A stretch of 8,860 nt of DNA from Terriglobia bacterium (GCA_030042795.1 JASHYZ010000341.1:1-8860), one strand, 5' to 3'. Positions 1 through 7,267 are shown, counted from the first letter of the stretch. The notes: generated from the sequence alone by a model not told the origin. Translations and numbers: made by a program.

Positions 1-2388
1 GATGTTCGAGATAATCAGCGTCACCGTGCCGGTGTTGGTCAGTGTGATGGTTTGTGGAGTGCTGCCGGTCCCGACGACCTGACTCCCATAGCTCAAGGAA
101 TGCGTCGAGAGGGTTACCGTGGGAGCGGCGGTAGCGGTTCCGCTGAGACTGACGGTTTGTGGGCTGGCAGGGTCGCTATCGGTCAGAGTGATGGTGCCCG
201 TCAGGCTTCCGACGGCACTTGGCGCAAAGGTCACGCCGATGGTGCAGCTTGCGCCCGCAGCCAGACTTGTGCCGCAGGTGTTGGTTTCAGCAAAGTTTTT
301 GCTGGCTGCGATGCTTGTGATCGTCAGGTTCGTGGCGCCGGTGTTGGTGACGGTCACATTCTGTGCTGGGCTGGTGGTCTTCACCTGTTGGTTACCGAAA
401 GCCAAGCTGGCGGTCGAAAGTCGCACCGAAGTTACCGGAACCACCAGCGACACGGTGAGAGTATGAGTTAAATTGCCGCTGTTGGCGATGACCGTGATCG
501 GGTAAGTCCCCGGGGCAGTAGACGTGGCATCGGTAACCGTCAAAGTCGTGGAGCTGGAGTTGCCGCCGGAGATGCTTAGCGTCTGCGAGCCGAAGCTCGC
601 GCCGAGGCCACTCACTTCAGTCACTCCGTCCACTGAGAGGTTGACGGTACCGCTCCACGAGAGTGGAACGACACTCACATTGTAAGTAGCCTCCCCCGCT
701 GCTGACGCGGTGAGCGTTGGAGAATCCACCACGAACCAGTAGTCAGGGACGTCAGGGTTTACCTGACAACTGGCGGGGGGAACTCCCGCTGGCACCGCGA
801 AGCTTGAGTCAGAATCCTGACCTGTTGTGCTCTGCCATCCCGCGAAGGTTTCCGAGGTGCCGCCATTGGGAACAGGTACCACAAACGGCGTCGTATTGCT
901 CGCATTCCACCAGGTGTTGTTGTTGGAGACCAGGGTCGACACAAAGCTGGTCCAGTCTGCTCCGCCAAGGTAGCTATCGCTGAAGGTATCCTCACTGTCC
1001 AGGCCAACGATCGTGTTTCCGGTTTGCGTCAGATTTTCGGTGATCAGCGTGTAAGTTTGGCCTGTCTGCCAATTCGTGACGGTTTCGCCGCCATGCACTC
1101 CCTGGATGTTGATCTGACTCACGCCGTTGTTATAAAGGGTGATTCCGCTCAAAGTAACGAAAGGAGAGTCCTTAATCTCGAGGCCGCCGTGATAGGCAGA
1201 TTCGTTATAAACGCCGAGGTTGTTAGCACAGAGTTGGCTATCCGAGAGCGTCGCGGGGCCTTCACTGGCTTCGACAAACACCCCGTCGAGAAGGTTATTG
1301 GCGGCGACTAACGAGGAGATCGTAATGTTTTCGTTATCCGTATCCCAATGAACGCCGTATGTGGGATTGAAGAGAAGCGTGAGTCCGTTAACCGTCTCTG
1401 TATGGTCGTGGAAGATGTGAGCCCCCGCGCCGTTCCAGTTGTAGTATGCGCCTTGGGCCCCGCGCCAGTTGTTGTAGGAAGCCTGGTCCGATTGCCAAAG
1501 CACGTTCGTCATCTCATAGGTTTGAAACCCAATTTCACCGTTGTGGTTCGCCACGCTGTATTGCACGGTAACATCAGTCAGAGGATTGGAAAGATCAAGA
1601 CCCTGAGCGTTGTTCCAGAGAAAATTGTCAGTGTCCACCAGAATATTGCTTGCGGAGCCCGCGAAAGATACCGCAGCATTCGCGATGCAAGAATTATCGT
1701 ATTGAAACGTAAGCCCCCTCAGCACAATGTCGCTCATACCCTGGGCTGTAAAGATGCCCGAGCGGGTTGCCACCTCGATGGTAGCCGTACTGACATCAGT
1801 TCCCGCAGCAGGCCAGATGTAAACCGTATCGCCTGTCTCATCCACATAGAAAGTTCCCGGCAACATTTGGGCGAAGGAAAGAACCTGAGTCAGTGGCGTG
1901 CCGTTTACAAAAATCATCTCACGGCGCAAGACGATGTCCTGCTCAAAAGGCCCCGTCGGCAGCGGCGGGCACAGACCCCACTGGTAGGGCCATGAGTTGG
2001 TATAAATTTGGGGATTCGGATTGTACGTTTGCCAGCCCGTCCAAACATCGGCGCCGGAGACGATTGCGGTGCCAGCAGTTGCGGCCTCGAAAGTTATCGG
2101 CAAATCCGTGGTCTTCGAGTTTGACTGCAGAGTGACGCTCTCGCGGTAGGTTCCTGGGTTGATGGTCACCCTCGTTCCGACGCTGTTCTCATTGTTCTGC
2201 ATTGCGATGCCGGCAGCAGCGCCGATGGTCTGCAAGGGCTGCGTGATGGTGCCAGGGTTGCTGTCTGAGCCGTTCGGATCGACGTAGATGAAAGCGGTCT
2301 CGAGGCCTTCATTGATATTGGCTTGGCCAAAGAGAGGTAAGGGAAAGAGAAAGAAAAATACCGTGACCAGGAAGGGGGTGCGGTGCAT
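1..2388 (-). CDS. Secreted right-handed parallel beta-helix protein with Ig-like and ASH (choice-of-anchor D) repeats, 3' end outside window
   Basis: The frame stays open for 796 codons from the ATG at 2388 to base 1 with no stop, so the C-terminus is missing. The start is supported by AGGAG six bases upstream (2395-2399). Residues 1-23 form a signal peptide: a basic start, a phenylalanine/leucine-rich core, then LFGQA. Residues 34-55 (YVDPNGSDSNPGT, then PLQTI) match the opening of DUF1565-type beta-helix proteins. Residues of about 60-470 are rich in Asn, Gly, Val and Ile, with turns such as LRGLTFQYDN, as in a pectate-lyase-like solenoid. Residues 557-656 look like an Ig-like domain (PGTYPITVIA near its end). 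Residues 657-756 are an ASH/choice-of-anchor D repeat (NVTVTNTG, CGTSLAAGASCT, VTFAP), and a second one starts at 757. Such proteins are exported and may bind or cleave polysaccharide or act as adhesins. I see no assignable catalytic residues, so the substrate is unknown. The downstream extent and any anchor or sorting signal cannot be seen. Confidence 0.9.
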   Translation of the reverse strand, partial: MHRTPFLVTVFFFLFPLPLFGQANINEGLETAFIYVDPNGSDSNPGTITQPLQTIGAAAGIAMQNNENSVGTRVTINPGTYRESVTLQSNSKTTDLPITFEAATAGTAIVSGADVWTGWQTYNPNPQIYTNSWPYQWGLCPPLPTGPFEQDIVLRREMIFVNGTPLTQVLSFAQMLPGTFYVDETGDTVYIWPAAGTDVSTATIEVATRSGIFTAQGMSDIVLRGLTFQYDNSCIANAAVSFAGSASNILVDTDNFLWNNAQGLDLSNPLTDVTVQYSVANHNGEIGFQTYEMTNVLWQSDQASYNNWRGAQGAYYNWNGAGAHIFHDHTETVNGLTLLFNPTYGVHWDTDNENITISSLVAANNLLDGVFVEASEGPATLSDSQLCANNLGVYNESAYHGGLEIKDSPFVTLSGITLYNNGVSQINIQGVHGGETVTNWQTGQTYTLITENLTQTGNTIVGLDSEDTFSDSYLGGADWTSFVSTLVSNNNTWWNASNTTPFVVPVPNGGTSETFAGWQSTTGQDSDSSFAVPAGVPPASCQVNPDVPDYWFVVDSPTLTASAAGEATYNVSVVPLSWSGTVNLSVDGVTEVSGLGASFGSQTLSISGGNSSSTTLTVTDATSTAPGTYPITVIANSGNLTHTLTVSLVVPVTSVRLSTASLAFGNQQVKTTSPAQNVTVTNTGATNLTITSIAASKNFAETNTCGTSLAAGASCTIGVTFAPSAVGSLTGTITLTDSDPASPQTVSLSGTATAAPTVTLSTHSLSYGSQVVGTGSTPQTITLTNTGTVTLIISNI

Positions 2389-3090
2389 GCGTTTCTCCTA
2401 GATGAATTCTCAGCTTGCGCTCCCCGCACCCCCTTCTGTGCTGAGCGCGCGTGTCTACAAGTGCCGTGTCTCGGCCTCAAACAAGACCGGCATCGATTCT
2501 GAACCTCGGTTTCCAGGCGAGCTACAGCCTGGGCTGTTGCCGAATGACCCGGCGAGCGCCCTATCCGCGTCTGCTTGCCCTTGCGGCTACCTTCACAGAA
2601 TTGGAGATCCACCCGGTGGTATGAGACCGCAAGGGCAAATCCCGCTTTTTGTCTTCCTAATCTCGGTGTAGGAGTCCGCTTATAGCCGGCGCGGACCAGA
2701 GTTGTCTGCCTGTCTTCCCTGAGGTTGTTGATCTGCTTCTATCTCTTGCCAACTTTCCGATGGTCACCAAGATGCCGCAGGCACGCGAGGACGTGTCCCT
2801 GTATGCCGCGTCCGTCGACCCATCGTTGTGCTTGCTGACCCTCATCGGGCGCCAATCTGCGTTCTCGGCATCGGTTAGCCGGCCCGCGGCTGACGGGCCC
2901 CAAATGCGCAGCGGGAAACTACCTATATCGCGAGCCGGAGCATATTTCAACTAAGAATTCACTGAAAAGGGGTAGATCTGGAAGTTCGGTACTAAGCCGT
3001 CCCGATTGAATCGAGAGCTCGCAAAAGTGACATCGGCGAATGATGTGTTATGCGGTCATGGGGCACAAGCAGGTTCAGCGCAGGTTCGAC
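2389..3090. other. Divergent intergenic region without a supported gene
   Basis: This roughly 700-bp stretch separates the leftward beta-helix gene from the rightward kinase promoter. Short open frames exist on both strands, for example 2657-2950 minus and 2760-2954 plus. They lack ribosome-binding sites and recognisable motifs, and they overlap each other, so I do not call them. The left third should form the 5' leader of the beta-helix gene and carries the inverted repeat described separately. A smaller potential hairpin, ACAGC/GCTGT with a four-base loop, lies at about 2524-2537. I could not find a convincing promoter for the leftward gene. A CAGGTTC heptamer occurs twice at the right edge (3070-3076 and 3081-3087), starting 11 bp apart. 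Confidence 0.6.
2575..2638. repeat. 12-bp perfect inverted repeat with 40-nt loop upstream of the beta-helix gene
   Basis: TTGCCCTTGCGG at 2575-2586 is the exact reverse complement of CCGCAAGGGCAA at 2627-2638. The 40-base interval holds a smaller hairpin, CCAC/GTGG with a three-base loop, at 2609-2619. The element lies about 190-250 bases upstream of the beta-helix start codon, so it could be a folded part of that mRNA leader. Read on the plus strand, it is followed seven bases later by a run of five T (2646-2650), which is too distant for a standard intrinsic terminator. I do not recognise a known riboswitch class; its role is open. Confidence 0.6.
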
Positions 3091-3105
3091 TATTGACGGT
3101 CAATA
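3091..3105. promoter_or_regulatory. Palindrome TATTGAC-G-GTCAATA overlapping the -35 box
   Basis: There are perfect 7-bp arms around one central base. The -35 hexamer TTGACG lies wholly inside the palindrome. The size and symmetry fit an operator for a dimeric helix-turn-helix regulator. I cannot assign the regulator family, and no regulator gene is present in the window. Confidence 0.5.
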
Positions 3106-3121
3106 ACTGATGTGCTATCAT
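3093..3121 (+). promoter_or_regulatory. Sigma70-type promoter for the hybrid histidine kinase
   Basis: TTGACG (3093-3098) is followed by a 17-base spacer and TATCAT (3116-3121). TGC directly before the -10 hexamer gives an extended -10 element. Transcription would begin near 3128, leaving a leader of about 100 bases before the GTG at 3225. Both hexamers sit in inverted repeats, described separately, which suggests regulation by a dimeric repressor or activator. The promoter is called from sequence match only. Confidence 0.65.
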
Positions 3122-3125
3122 CAGT
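3106..3125. promoter_or_regulatory. Inverted repeat ACTGATG / CATCAGT spanning the -10 box
   Basis: Perfect 7-bp arms at 3106-3112 and 3119-3125 are separated by six bases (TGCTAT). The arms and gap cover the extended -10 element. It lies immediately next to the -35 palindrome, so almost the entire core promoter is symmetric DNA. It could be a second operator. As it lies upstream of the expected transcription start, it is unlikely to act as an RNA hairpin in the mRNA. Confidence 0.45.
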
Positions 3126-3135
3126 GAATGTTAAT

Positions 3136-3174
3136 GCAGTCCGACAACTGCGCTAGCCGACCCGGGGGGTTGGC
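3136..3174 (+). promoter_or_regulatory. Structured 5' leader of the kinase mRNA: two adjacent hairpins
   Basis: The first hairpin is GCAGT (3136-3140) pairing with ACTGC (3147-3151). The second is an 8-bp GC-rich stem, GCCGACCC (3156-3163) with GGGTTGGC (3167-3174), containing one G-U pair and a three-base loop. No T-run follows, so it is not an intrinsic terminator. The hairpins lie 50-90 bases before the chosen start codon. They may only stabilise the leader or affect translation. They match no riboswitch known to me. Confidence 0.35.
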
Positions 3175-3224
3175 GCAGATCACATTCAGTGCGACGTGTG
3201 TTGCCGAGTGGGGGGACAGCAGAC

Positions 3225-5936
3225 GTGAGCGACAAGACGACTTTGCCGGCACAAAGCTTGCTGACGGTGAAGGCCGCTGAACATCGCCAGTTCCTGCGCG
3301 GTAAGGCGTGGCTATATCTCCTGGCACTTTGCCTCACAGTCGCTGCGGTTGGCATTGAGGTGACGCTCGCGAGTTGGATGAGCGGGCAGCCGCCGGCTTC
3401 CCTCCTGATTATCCCAATCGTAGTCAGCGCGTACCTGGGTGGACTCGGTCCCGGGTTATTGGCCACGGCCGTGGCCGGATTCGCCACCTTTTACGCTCTC
3501 ATACCTCCGGCATTTACCTTGACTGCCCATAATCCGGCGGATCACATCCGTTACATCAGCGTGATCGTGAGTGGAGTTCTGGTAACCGCACTCAGTGAAG
3601 CGATGCATCGCTCTCGCCGCCGCGCAGAGGCAGACAATCTCCTGAGAAGTGTGACGCTCGCGAGCATCAGCGACGGCGTGATAACCACCGACGCCGGCGG
3701 CCGCGTGACGTTTCTCAACGCGGAGGCCGAACGGATGACGGGCTGGCAGAGTTGCGAGGCTGAGGGTCGTCCTCTGAACAAGGTCTTCTACATTGCCGAC
3801 CGAGAAAAGGACAAGCACCCTTCGGGAACAGGCAGCCGCGTCTCGTGGTCAGGAACGGTGGTGGGCGCAGTCACTCGCGCGGTATTGCTGAATCGGGCTG
3901 GGAAGAGGATTCCGATTGAGAACACGCGTGCGCCCATCCGAAGCTCGGAAGGCTCAATCCTGGGCATGGTCCTCGTCTTCCGGGACTGCTCTTTGGTGGA
4001 GGAGTCTGAGGCGGAGCGTCATGCTGCCGAAGAGGCCCTCCGCGAAAGCGAAGAGCAACTGCGGCTTTTGTTTGAAACGGTGGATTCGGGCGTCTTTGTT
4101 ACCGATGGGAAGGGTGTTGTGCTGACGGCCAATCGGACGGCTGAGCAGATGTTTGACATACGAATTGAAGCCGCCCGCGGCAAAGCCTGCTATCAGCTTT
4201 TTGAAACAGTGAGCGAGATCGGATCAGTGCAGCGGCCTGAGGACACCACCGTCCAACGGGCGCTGGCAACGCGCAAGCCGGTTCGCGCCAAAACCGTGGG
4301 AGTGAAGCACCCCACGCGGGGGATGATCTGGCTGCTGGAGAGCGCCCATCCCGTTCTGACGCCAGACGGCTCGGTGCGCCAGGTCATCGTGACGTGCACT
4401 TCCGTCACCGCACTGAAGGAGGCCGAAGAAGCCGTGCGGCAGAGCGAAGAGGCCTTCTACACCCTCTTCGAAGAGTCTCCGGTGATGGCTGCCCTTTATG
4501 ATGCCGAAAACTTGCGTTATATTGACGTGAACCAGAAGTACTGCGAAATTTTTGGCATTAGCAAAGAAGCCCGAATTGGTCTCCGGCCCACGGAGATCAA
4601 CCCAGCCGCCAACTACCATGCTATCCAGGAACGAGTCCTCCGCGAAGGAAAGGTAGAAGGCGTGGAGACGACGTCAGTGATGGGCGACCGTGTACTTCTG
4701 CTCTCCGCGCGAAAGCTTATTTTCCATGGCAAGCCCTGCATCTTCAGCATTCTGCAGGACATCACCGGGAGGAAGAAAGCCGAAGCGGTGCAGCTTCGCA
4801 GCCAGAAACTGGAAGCTCTCGGTACTTTGGCGGGCGGTATCGCGCACGACTTCAACAACATCCTGCTTGCCATCCGCGGCAACGCGCAGTTGACCTCCAT
4901 GACGATGCCGCACGACCATCCCGCTCAGCAATACGTCAACGAAATTTCGAAGGCAAGCGGCCGGGCAGCCGACCTGGTACGTCGCATTCTGGCGTTCAGC
5001 CGGCCTCAGGAACAGGATCGCTCGCTCATTCAATTGCAACCCGCCATCGAAGAGGCCCTCAAGCTGGCCCGAGTGGCTGTGCCTGCTGCGATTGAGATTC
5101 GCGTCCGTTTCCAGGCCCAGTTGCCGCCGGCAATGGCCGATTCTACGCAGATCCATCAGGTCATCGTGAATCTGGCCACGAACGCGGCGCACGCCATCGG
5201 TGACCGGCGCGGGTTAATCCAGGTCGACCTGGAAGCTGTGACGCTGGAAGGGGAGAGCCCCAGCCTCGTTCCCAATCTCAAGTCGGGCCGCTACCTTCGT
5301 CTGTCGGTCAGCGACGATGGCTGTGGTATGGACGAGTCCACTCAGAAGCGCATCTTCGACCCCTTCTTTACCACCAAGCCGGTGGGCAAGGGCACGGGCC
5401 TTGGCCTCTCGGTGGTGCACGGCATCATGAGGAGCCACGGGGGCGGCATCAGCGTTCACAGTGACAAAGGTAAGGGCAGCGTCTTTCAGCTATACTTCCC
5501 TGCCGTTGAAGAGCCCGTTCCCGCAGTACTGCCCGAAGCGGCTCGGCCAGATGGGAAACGCGCCGGCCACCTGCTCTATGTGGATGACGAAGAAGCGCTC
5601 GTCTTCCTGGTTCAGTTGGGATTGCAGCGGCTAGGCTACCGGGTTACCGCCCTTACTGACGCGGCCAAGGCTCTGCGCGAGTTTCAAGCCCGGCCAGGGG
5701 ACTTTGACGCGGTGGTCACCGACCTTTCGATGCCGGGCATGTCCGGATTCGACTTGGCTCGGAAGTTACTAGCTGCGCGAGCTGATGTGCCGATCCTAGT
5801 GACCTCGGGCTATCTGCGACCGGAAGATGAGCTGGAAGCAAAGCGAATCGGCGTCCGCGGTCTCACGGCCAAGCCCGATACCATCGAGGAGCTCTGCCAC
5901 AACGTCGACCGGCTCTTCCGGGACGCGTCAAACTAG
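3225..5936 (+). CDS. Membrane-bound hybrid sensor histidine kinase (DUF4118, three PAS, HisKA, HATPase, C-terminal receiver)
   Basis: This is a 903-residue sensor kinase expected to autophosphorylate on His and pass the phosphate to its own receiver. I chose the GTG at 3225 because GGGGGA lies about nine bases upstream; an in-frame GTG at 3189 would add 12 residues but has no Shine-Dalgarno. Residues of about 29-126 form four membrane segments resembling DUF4118, the KdpD-type sensor membrane domain. Three PAS domains follow at roughly 138-260, 275-390 and 406-525, joined by Glu/Arg-rich linkers. HisKA carries GGIAHDFNN with phospho-acceptor H541. The ATPase domain shows the N-box (N649, N653), the DDGCG box (697-701) and the GKGTGLGL box (721-728). 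The receiver has acidic D787/D788, phospho-acceptor D833, T860 and K883, so all catalytic parts look intact. The receiver has no output domain behind it, so signal probably passes to an unlinked phosphotransfer protein or regulator. The ligand is unknown. The next gene starts 93 bases downstream. Confidence 0.93.
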   Translation: MSDKTTLPAQSLLTVKAAEHRQFLRGKAWLYLLALCLTVAAVGIEVTLASWMSGQPPASLLIIPIVVSAYLGGLGPGLLATAVAGFATFYALIPPAFTLTAHNPADHIRYISVIVSGVLVTALSEAMHRSRRRAEADNLLRSVTLASISDGVITTDAGGRVTFLNAEAERMTGWQSCEAEGRPLNKVFYIADREKDKHPSGTGSRVSWSGTVVGAVTRAVLLNRAGKRIPIENTRAPIRSSEGSILGMVLVFRDCSLVEESEAERHAAEEALRESEEQLRLLFETVDSGVFVTDGKGVVLTANRTAEQMFDIRIEAARGKACYQLFETVSEIGSVQRPEDTTVQRALATRKPVRAKTVGVKHPTRGMIWLLESAHPVLTPDGSVRQVIVTCTSVTALKEAEEAVRQSEEAFYTLFEESPVMAALYDAENLRYIDVNQKYCEIFGISKEARIGLRPTEINPAANYHAIQERVLREGKVEGVETTSVMGDRVLLLSARKLIFHGKPCIFSILQDITGRKKAEAVQLRSQKLEALGTLAGGIAHDFNNILLAIRGNAQLTSMTMPHDHPAQQYVNEISKASGRAADLVRRILAFSRPQEQDRSLIQLQPAIEEALKLARVAVPAAIEIRVRFQAQLPPAMADSTQIHQVIVNLATNAAHAIGDRRGLIQVDLEAVTLEGESPSLVPNLKSGRYLRLSVSDDGCGMDESTQKRIFDPFFTTKPVGKGTGLGLSVVHGIMRSHGGGISVHSDKGKGSVFQLYFPAVEEPVPAVLPEAARPDGKRAGHLLYVDDEEALVFLVQLGLQRLGYRVTALTDAAKALREFQARPGDFDAVVTDLSMPGMSGFDLARKLLAARADVPILVTSGYLRPEDELEAKRIGVRGLTAKPDTIEELCHNVDRLFRDASN

Positions 5937-6029
5937 CCGCCCACCTCGCTGCCCTCATGGGCTATAACCGAATATACTGTGATTGTGTCAGCGTCGTTCA
6001 CCCACAGGATGGAAGTGAGGAGGTAGCAC

Positions 6030-6872
6030 ATGCCGGAACCGGCGCGCCAAACGCGCGAATATGCCCTTGGGCATTCACCCCAGGAGCTCGACCGCTTGAC
6101 CACCCAAGCGAAGTTACTGGAGCCGTTCACCCGTCGCCTGTTTGATCAAGCCGGAATCGGGCCCGGCATGAGGGTGCTCGACGTGGGCAGTGGCGCGGGC
6201 GACGTCGCGTTCCTGTTGCGTGAAATCGTTGGACCGGAAGGGAAGGTGGTGGGCACAGACCGCGCGCCGGAAGCTCTTCAAAGAGCCCGAGAGCGGTCTG
6301 CGGCGCTCGGCTATGCCAACGTCGAATTCGTCCAGGACGACCCTGTTGAAATGACCTTTGAGCAGCCCTTTGACGCCCTCGCTGGCCGTTTCGTGCTCAT
6401 GTACTACCCCAATCCGGCCGACGCGCTGCGCCAGTTGCTGCGCCACGTTCGACCGGGCGGCGTGGTCGCCTTCCAGGAATCCGATAACAGCGGCGCGCGC
6501 ACTTACCCGCCGCAGCCTTTGTTTGACAGGCTTTTTGAATTGATGCAAAAGGCAATCGAGATCTCGGGCGCGGAGCCCCGCATGGCCCTCAAACTTTATC
6601 CAACCTTTATCGCCGCCGGCCTGCCCACCCCCTCCTTGCACACCGAGGTGGCAGCGATGGGTTTCCGGGACCCGTTTGTGGAGCCACTTGCCAATTTTCT
6701 GGTGCAAGGGCTCCGCAGCATGACGCCTGTTCTCGTCAAACATGGCATCGCGACAGAACAGGAGCTTGACCTTGACACTTACGCCCGACGGTTGGCCGAT
6801 GCCTTCCGCGCCGGAGGCGGAATTATGATGAGTCCGCCGTTTATCGGCGCATCGACCCGGAAGCCTGATTAG
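6030..6872 (+). CDS. Class I SAM-dependent methyltransferase (Methyltransf_11/25/31-like)
   Basis: This 280-residue soluble enzyme uses S-adenosylmethionine to methylate an unidentified small molecule. Motif I, VLDVGSGAG, is at residues 49-57; the acidic residue that contacts the ribose of the cofactor is D77 in VVGTD; FVQDD at 100-104 fits the adenine-contacting segment. The motif VRPGGVVAFQE follows in the usual place for post-motif III. The N-terminus (YALGHSPQELDRL, then LLEPFTRRL) is a pattern of a common stand-alone family of broad but uncharacterised specificity; UbiE-like annotation would over-interpret it. The start is well supported by GGAGG about seven bases upstream. The 93-base gap after the kinase stop has a possible -10 hexamer, TATACT (5973-5978), without a clear -35, so the gene may be read through from the kinase promoter or from a weak promoter of its own. 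No terminator is obvious after the stop. Confidence 0.88.
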   Translation: MPEPARQTREYALGHSPQELDRLTTQAKLLEPFTRRLFDQAGIGPGMRVLDVGSGAGDVAFLLREIVGPEGKVVGTDRAPEALQRARERSAALGYANVEFVQDDPVEMTFEQPFDALAGRFVLMYYPNPADALRQLLRHVRPGGVVAFQESDNSGARTYPPQPLFDRLFELMQKAIEISGAEPRMALKLYPTFIAAGLPTPSLHTEVAAMGFRDPFVEPLANFLVQGLRSMTPVLVKHGIATEQELDLDTYARRLADAFRAGGGIMMSPPFIGASTRKPD

Positions 6873-6906
6873 CCGACCTAGTGTTCCGTCCCGTACCGCA
6901 TTTCTC

Positions 6907-6937
6907 TTGACATCTGTAGAGAATGGCTATATATAAT
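6907..6937 (+). promoter_or_regulatory. Near-consensus sigma70 promoter with no clear protein gene behind it
   Basis: A perfect TTGACA (6907-6912) is followed by 17 bases and TATATA (6930-6935), or by 19 bases and a perfect TATAAT (6932-6937). This is the closest match to the consensus in the window. Transcription would begin near 6942-6945. Downstream there is only a weak 62-codon frame (6967-7155) and a series of hairpins. The next convincing gene starts more than 550 bases away. Confidence 0.6.
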
Positions 6938-6942
6938 CGAGT

Positions 6943-7140
6943 AATCGTGCTTAGGGCTGGCAAGCGATGCTCTCACTGATAACACGAGTCATGATGCTGG
7001 GTTTCGTGGCGGACGAACGCCGGGAAGGCATGCGGTTGCGTTTCCGTTTGGCAGTGAGGGCTGCCAGACGAGCTGGGCATGGCCTTCCAGGCATGCCCGC
7101 GGATGGACGGCCTGACCATGGCAAAATCAGGCACTCCAGA
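6943..7140 (+). ncRNA. Candidate structured non-coding RNA (four consecutive hairpins)
   Basis: Downstream of the strong promoter, four stems follow one another. They are GGCG/CGCC (7008-7011, 7018-7021); a 10-bp stem CGTTTGGCAG/CTGCCAGACG with one G-U pair and a six-base loop (7045-7054, 7061-7070); GGGCATG/CATGCCC (7075-7081, 7092-7098); and GCCTGA/TCAGGC (7110-7115, 7127-7132). The boundaries are guesses: the 5' end comes from the promoter and the 3' end from the last stem. No hairpin plus T-run terminator was found. The alternative is a 62-residue basic protein from the ATG at 6967, but its ribosome-binding site is poor and it resembles nothing I know. Frames are also open on the opposite strand here, as expected for GC-rich palindromic DNA. 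The class is unknown and the call tentative. Confidence 0.3.
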
Positions 7141-7163
7141 AAAATCGCGAAATGAAGGATGAT

Positions 7164-7267
7164 CCCACGATCTTGTTGATAACAAAGAACCGATTTTGGA
7201 AGAACCCACGATGTTGATGAAAACAAATAAGATACCTTGTATATCCCACGATGTTATTGATAACAAA
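7164..7267. repeat. Three 23-bp direct repeats at 40-41 bp period
   Basis: Copies lie at 7164-7186, 7205-7227 and 7245-7267. Each starts with CCCACGAT and ends with AACAAA; the middle is TTGTTGAT-like with a few changes. Spacers are 18 and 17 bases and differ in sequence. Copy 1 contains a small palindrome, TTGTT-GAT-AACAA. The period is close to four helical turns, so a protein bound to each copy would face the same side of the DNA. Three short copies with no leader or cas genes do not make a CRISPR array. Possible roles are a regulator-binding array for the MHYT gene 250 bp downstream, iteron-like sites, or a fragment of a dispersed repeat. Confidence 0.75.

Noticed and set aside
1348..1995. 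215-codon plus-strand frame opposite the beta-helix gene
   Set aside because: It is a shadow of the minus-strand coding frame, which is continuous, has a signal peptide and shows recognisable domains.
2627..2650. Intrinsic terminator on the plus strand
   Set aside because: The stem is long and GC-rich, but the loop is 40 bases and the T-run starts seven bases after the stem. No plus-strand gene ends there.
2657..2950. 97-codon minus-strand frame in the divergent intergenic region
   Set aside because: It begins with TTG, has no ribosome-binding site, overlaps another open frame on the plus strand and shows no recognisable motif.
2760..2954. 64-codon plus-strand frame
   Set aside because: No Shine-Dalgarno precedes the ATG, the composition is not protein-like, and it overlaps the equally weak minus-strand frame.
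6967..7155. 62-codon plus-strand frame behind the strong promoter
   Set aside because: The ribosome-binding site is weak, and the frame runs through several strong hairpins with competing open frames on the other strand. It is kept only as an alternative to the candidate RNA.
7174..7182. DnaA box (TTATCAACA on the minus strand) and replication origin
   Set aside because: It has one mismatch to TTATCCACA, and the equivalent positions in the other two repeat copies are further from the consensus. No replication gene is nearby.
7164..7267. CRISPR array
   Set aside because: There are only three imperfect 23-bp copies with 17-18-bp spacers, both shorter than usual, and no cas gene in the window.
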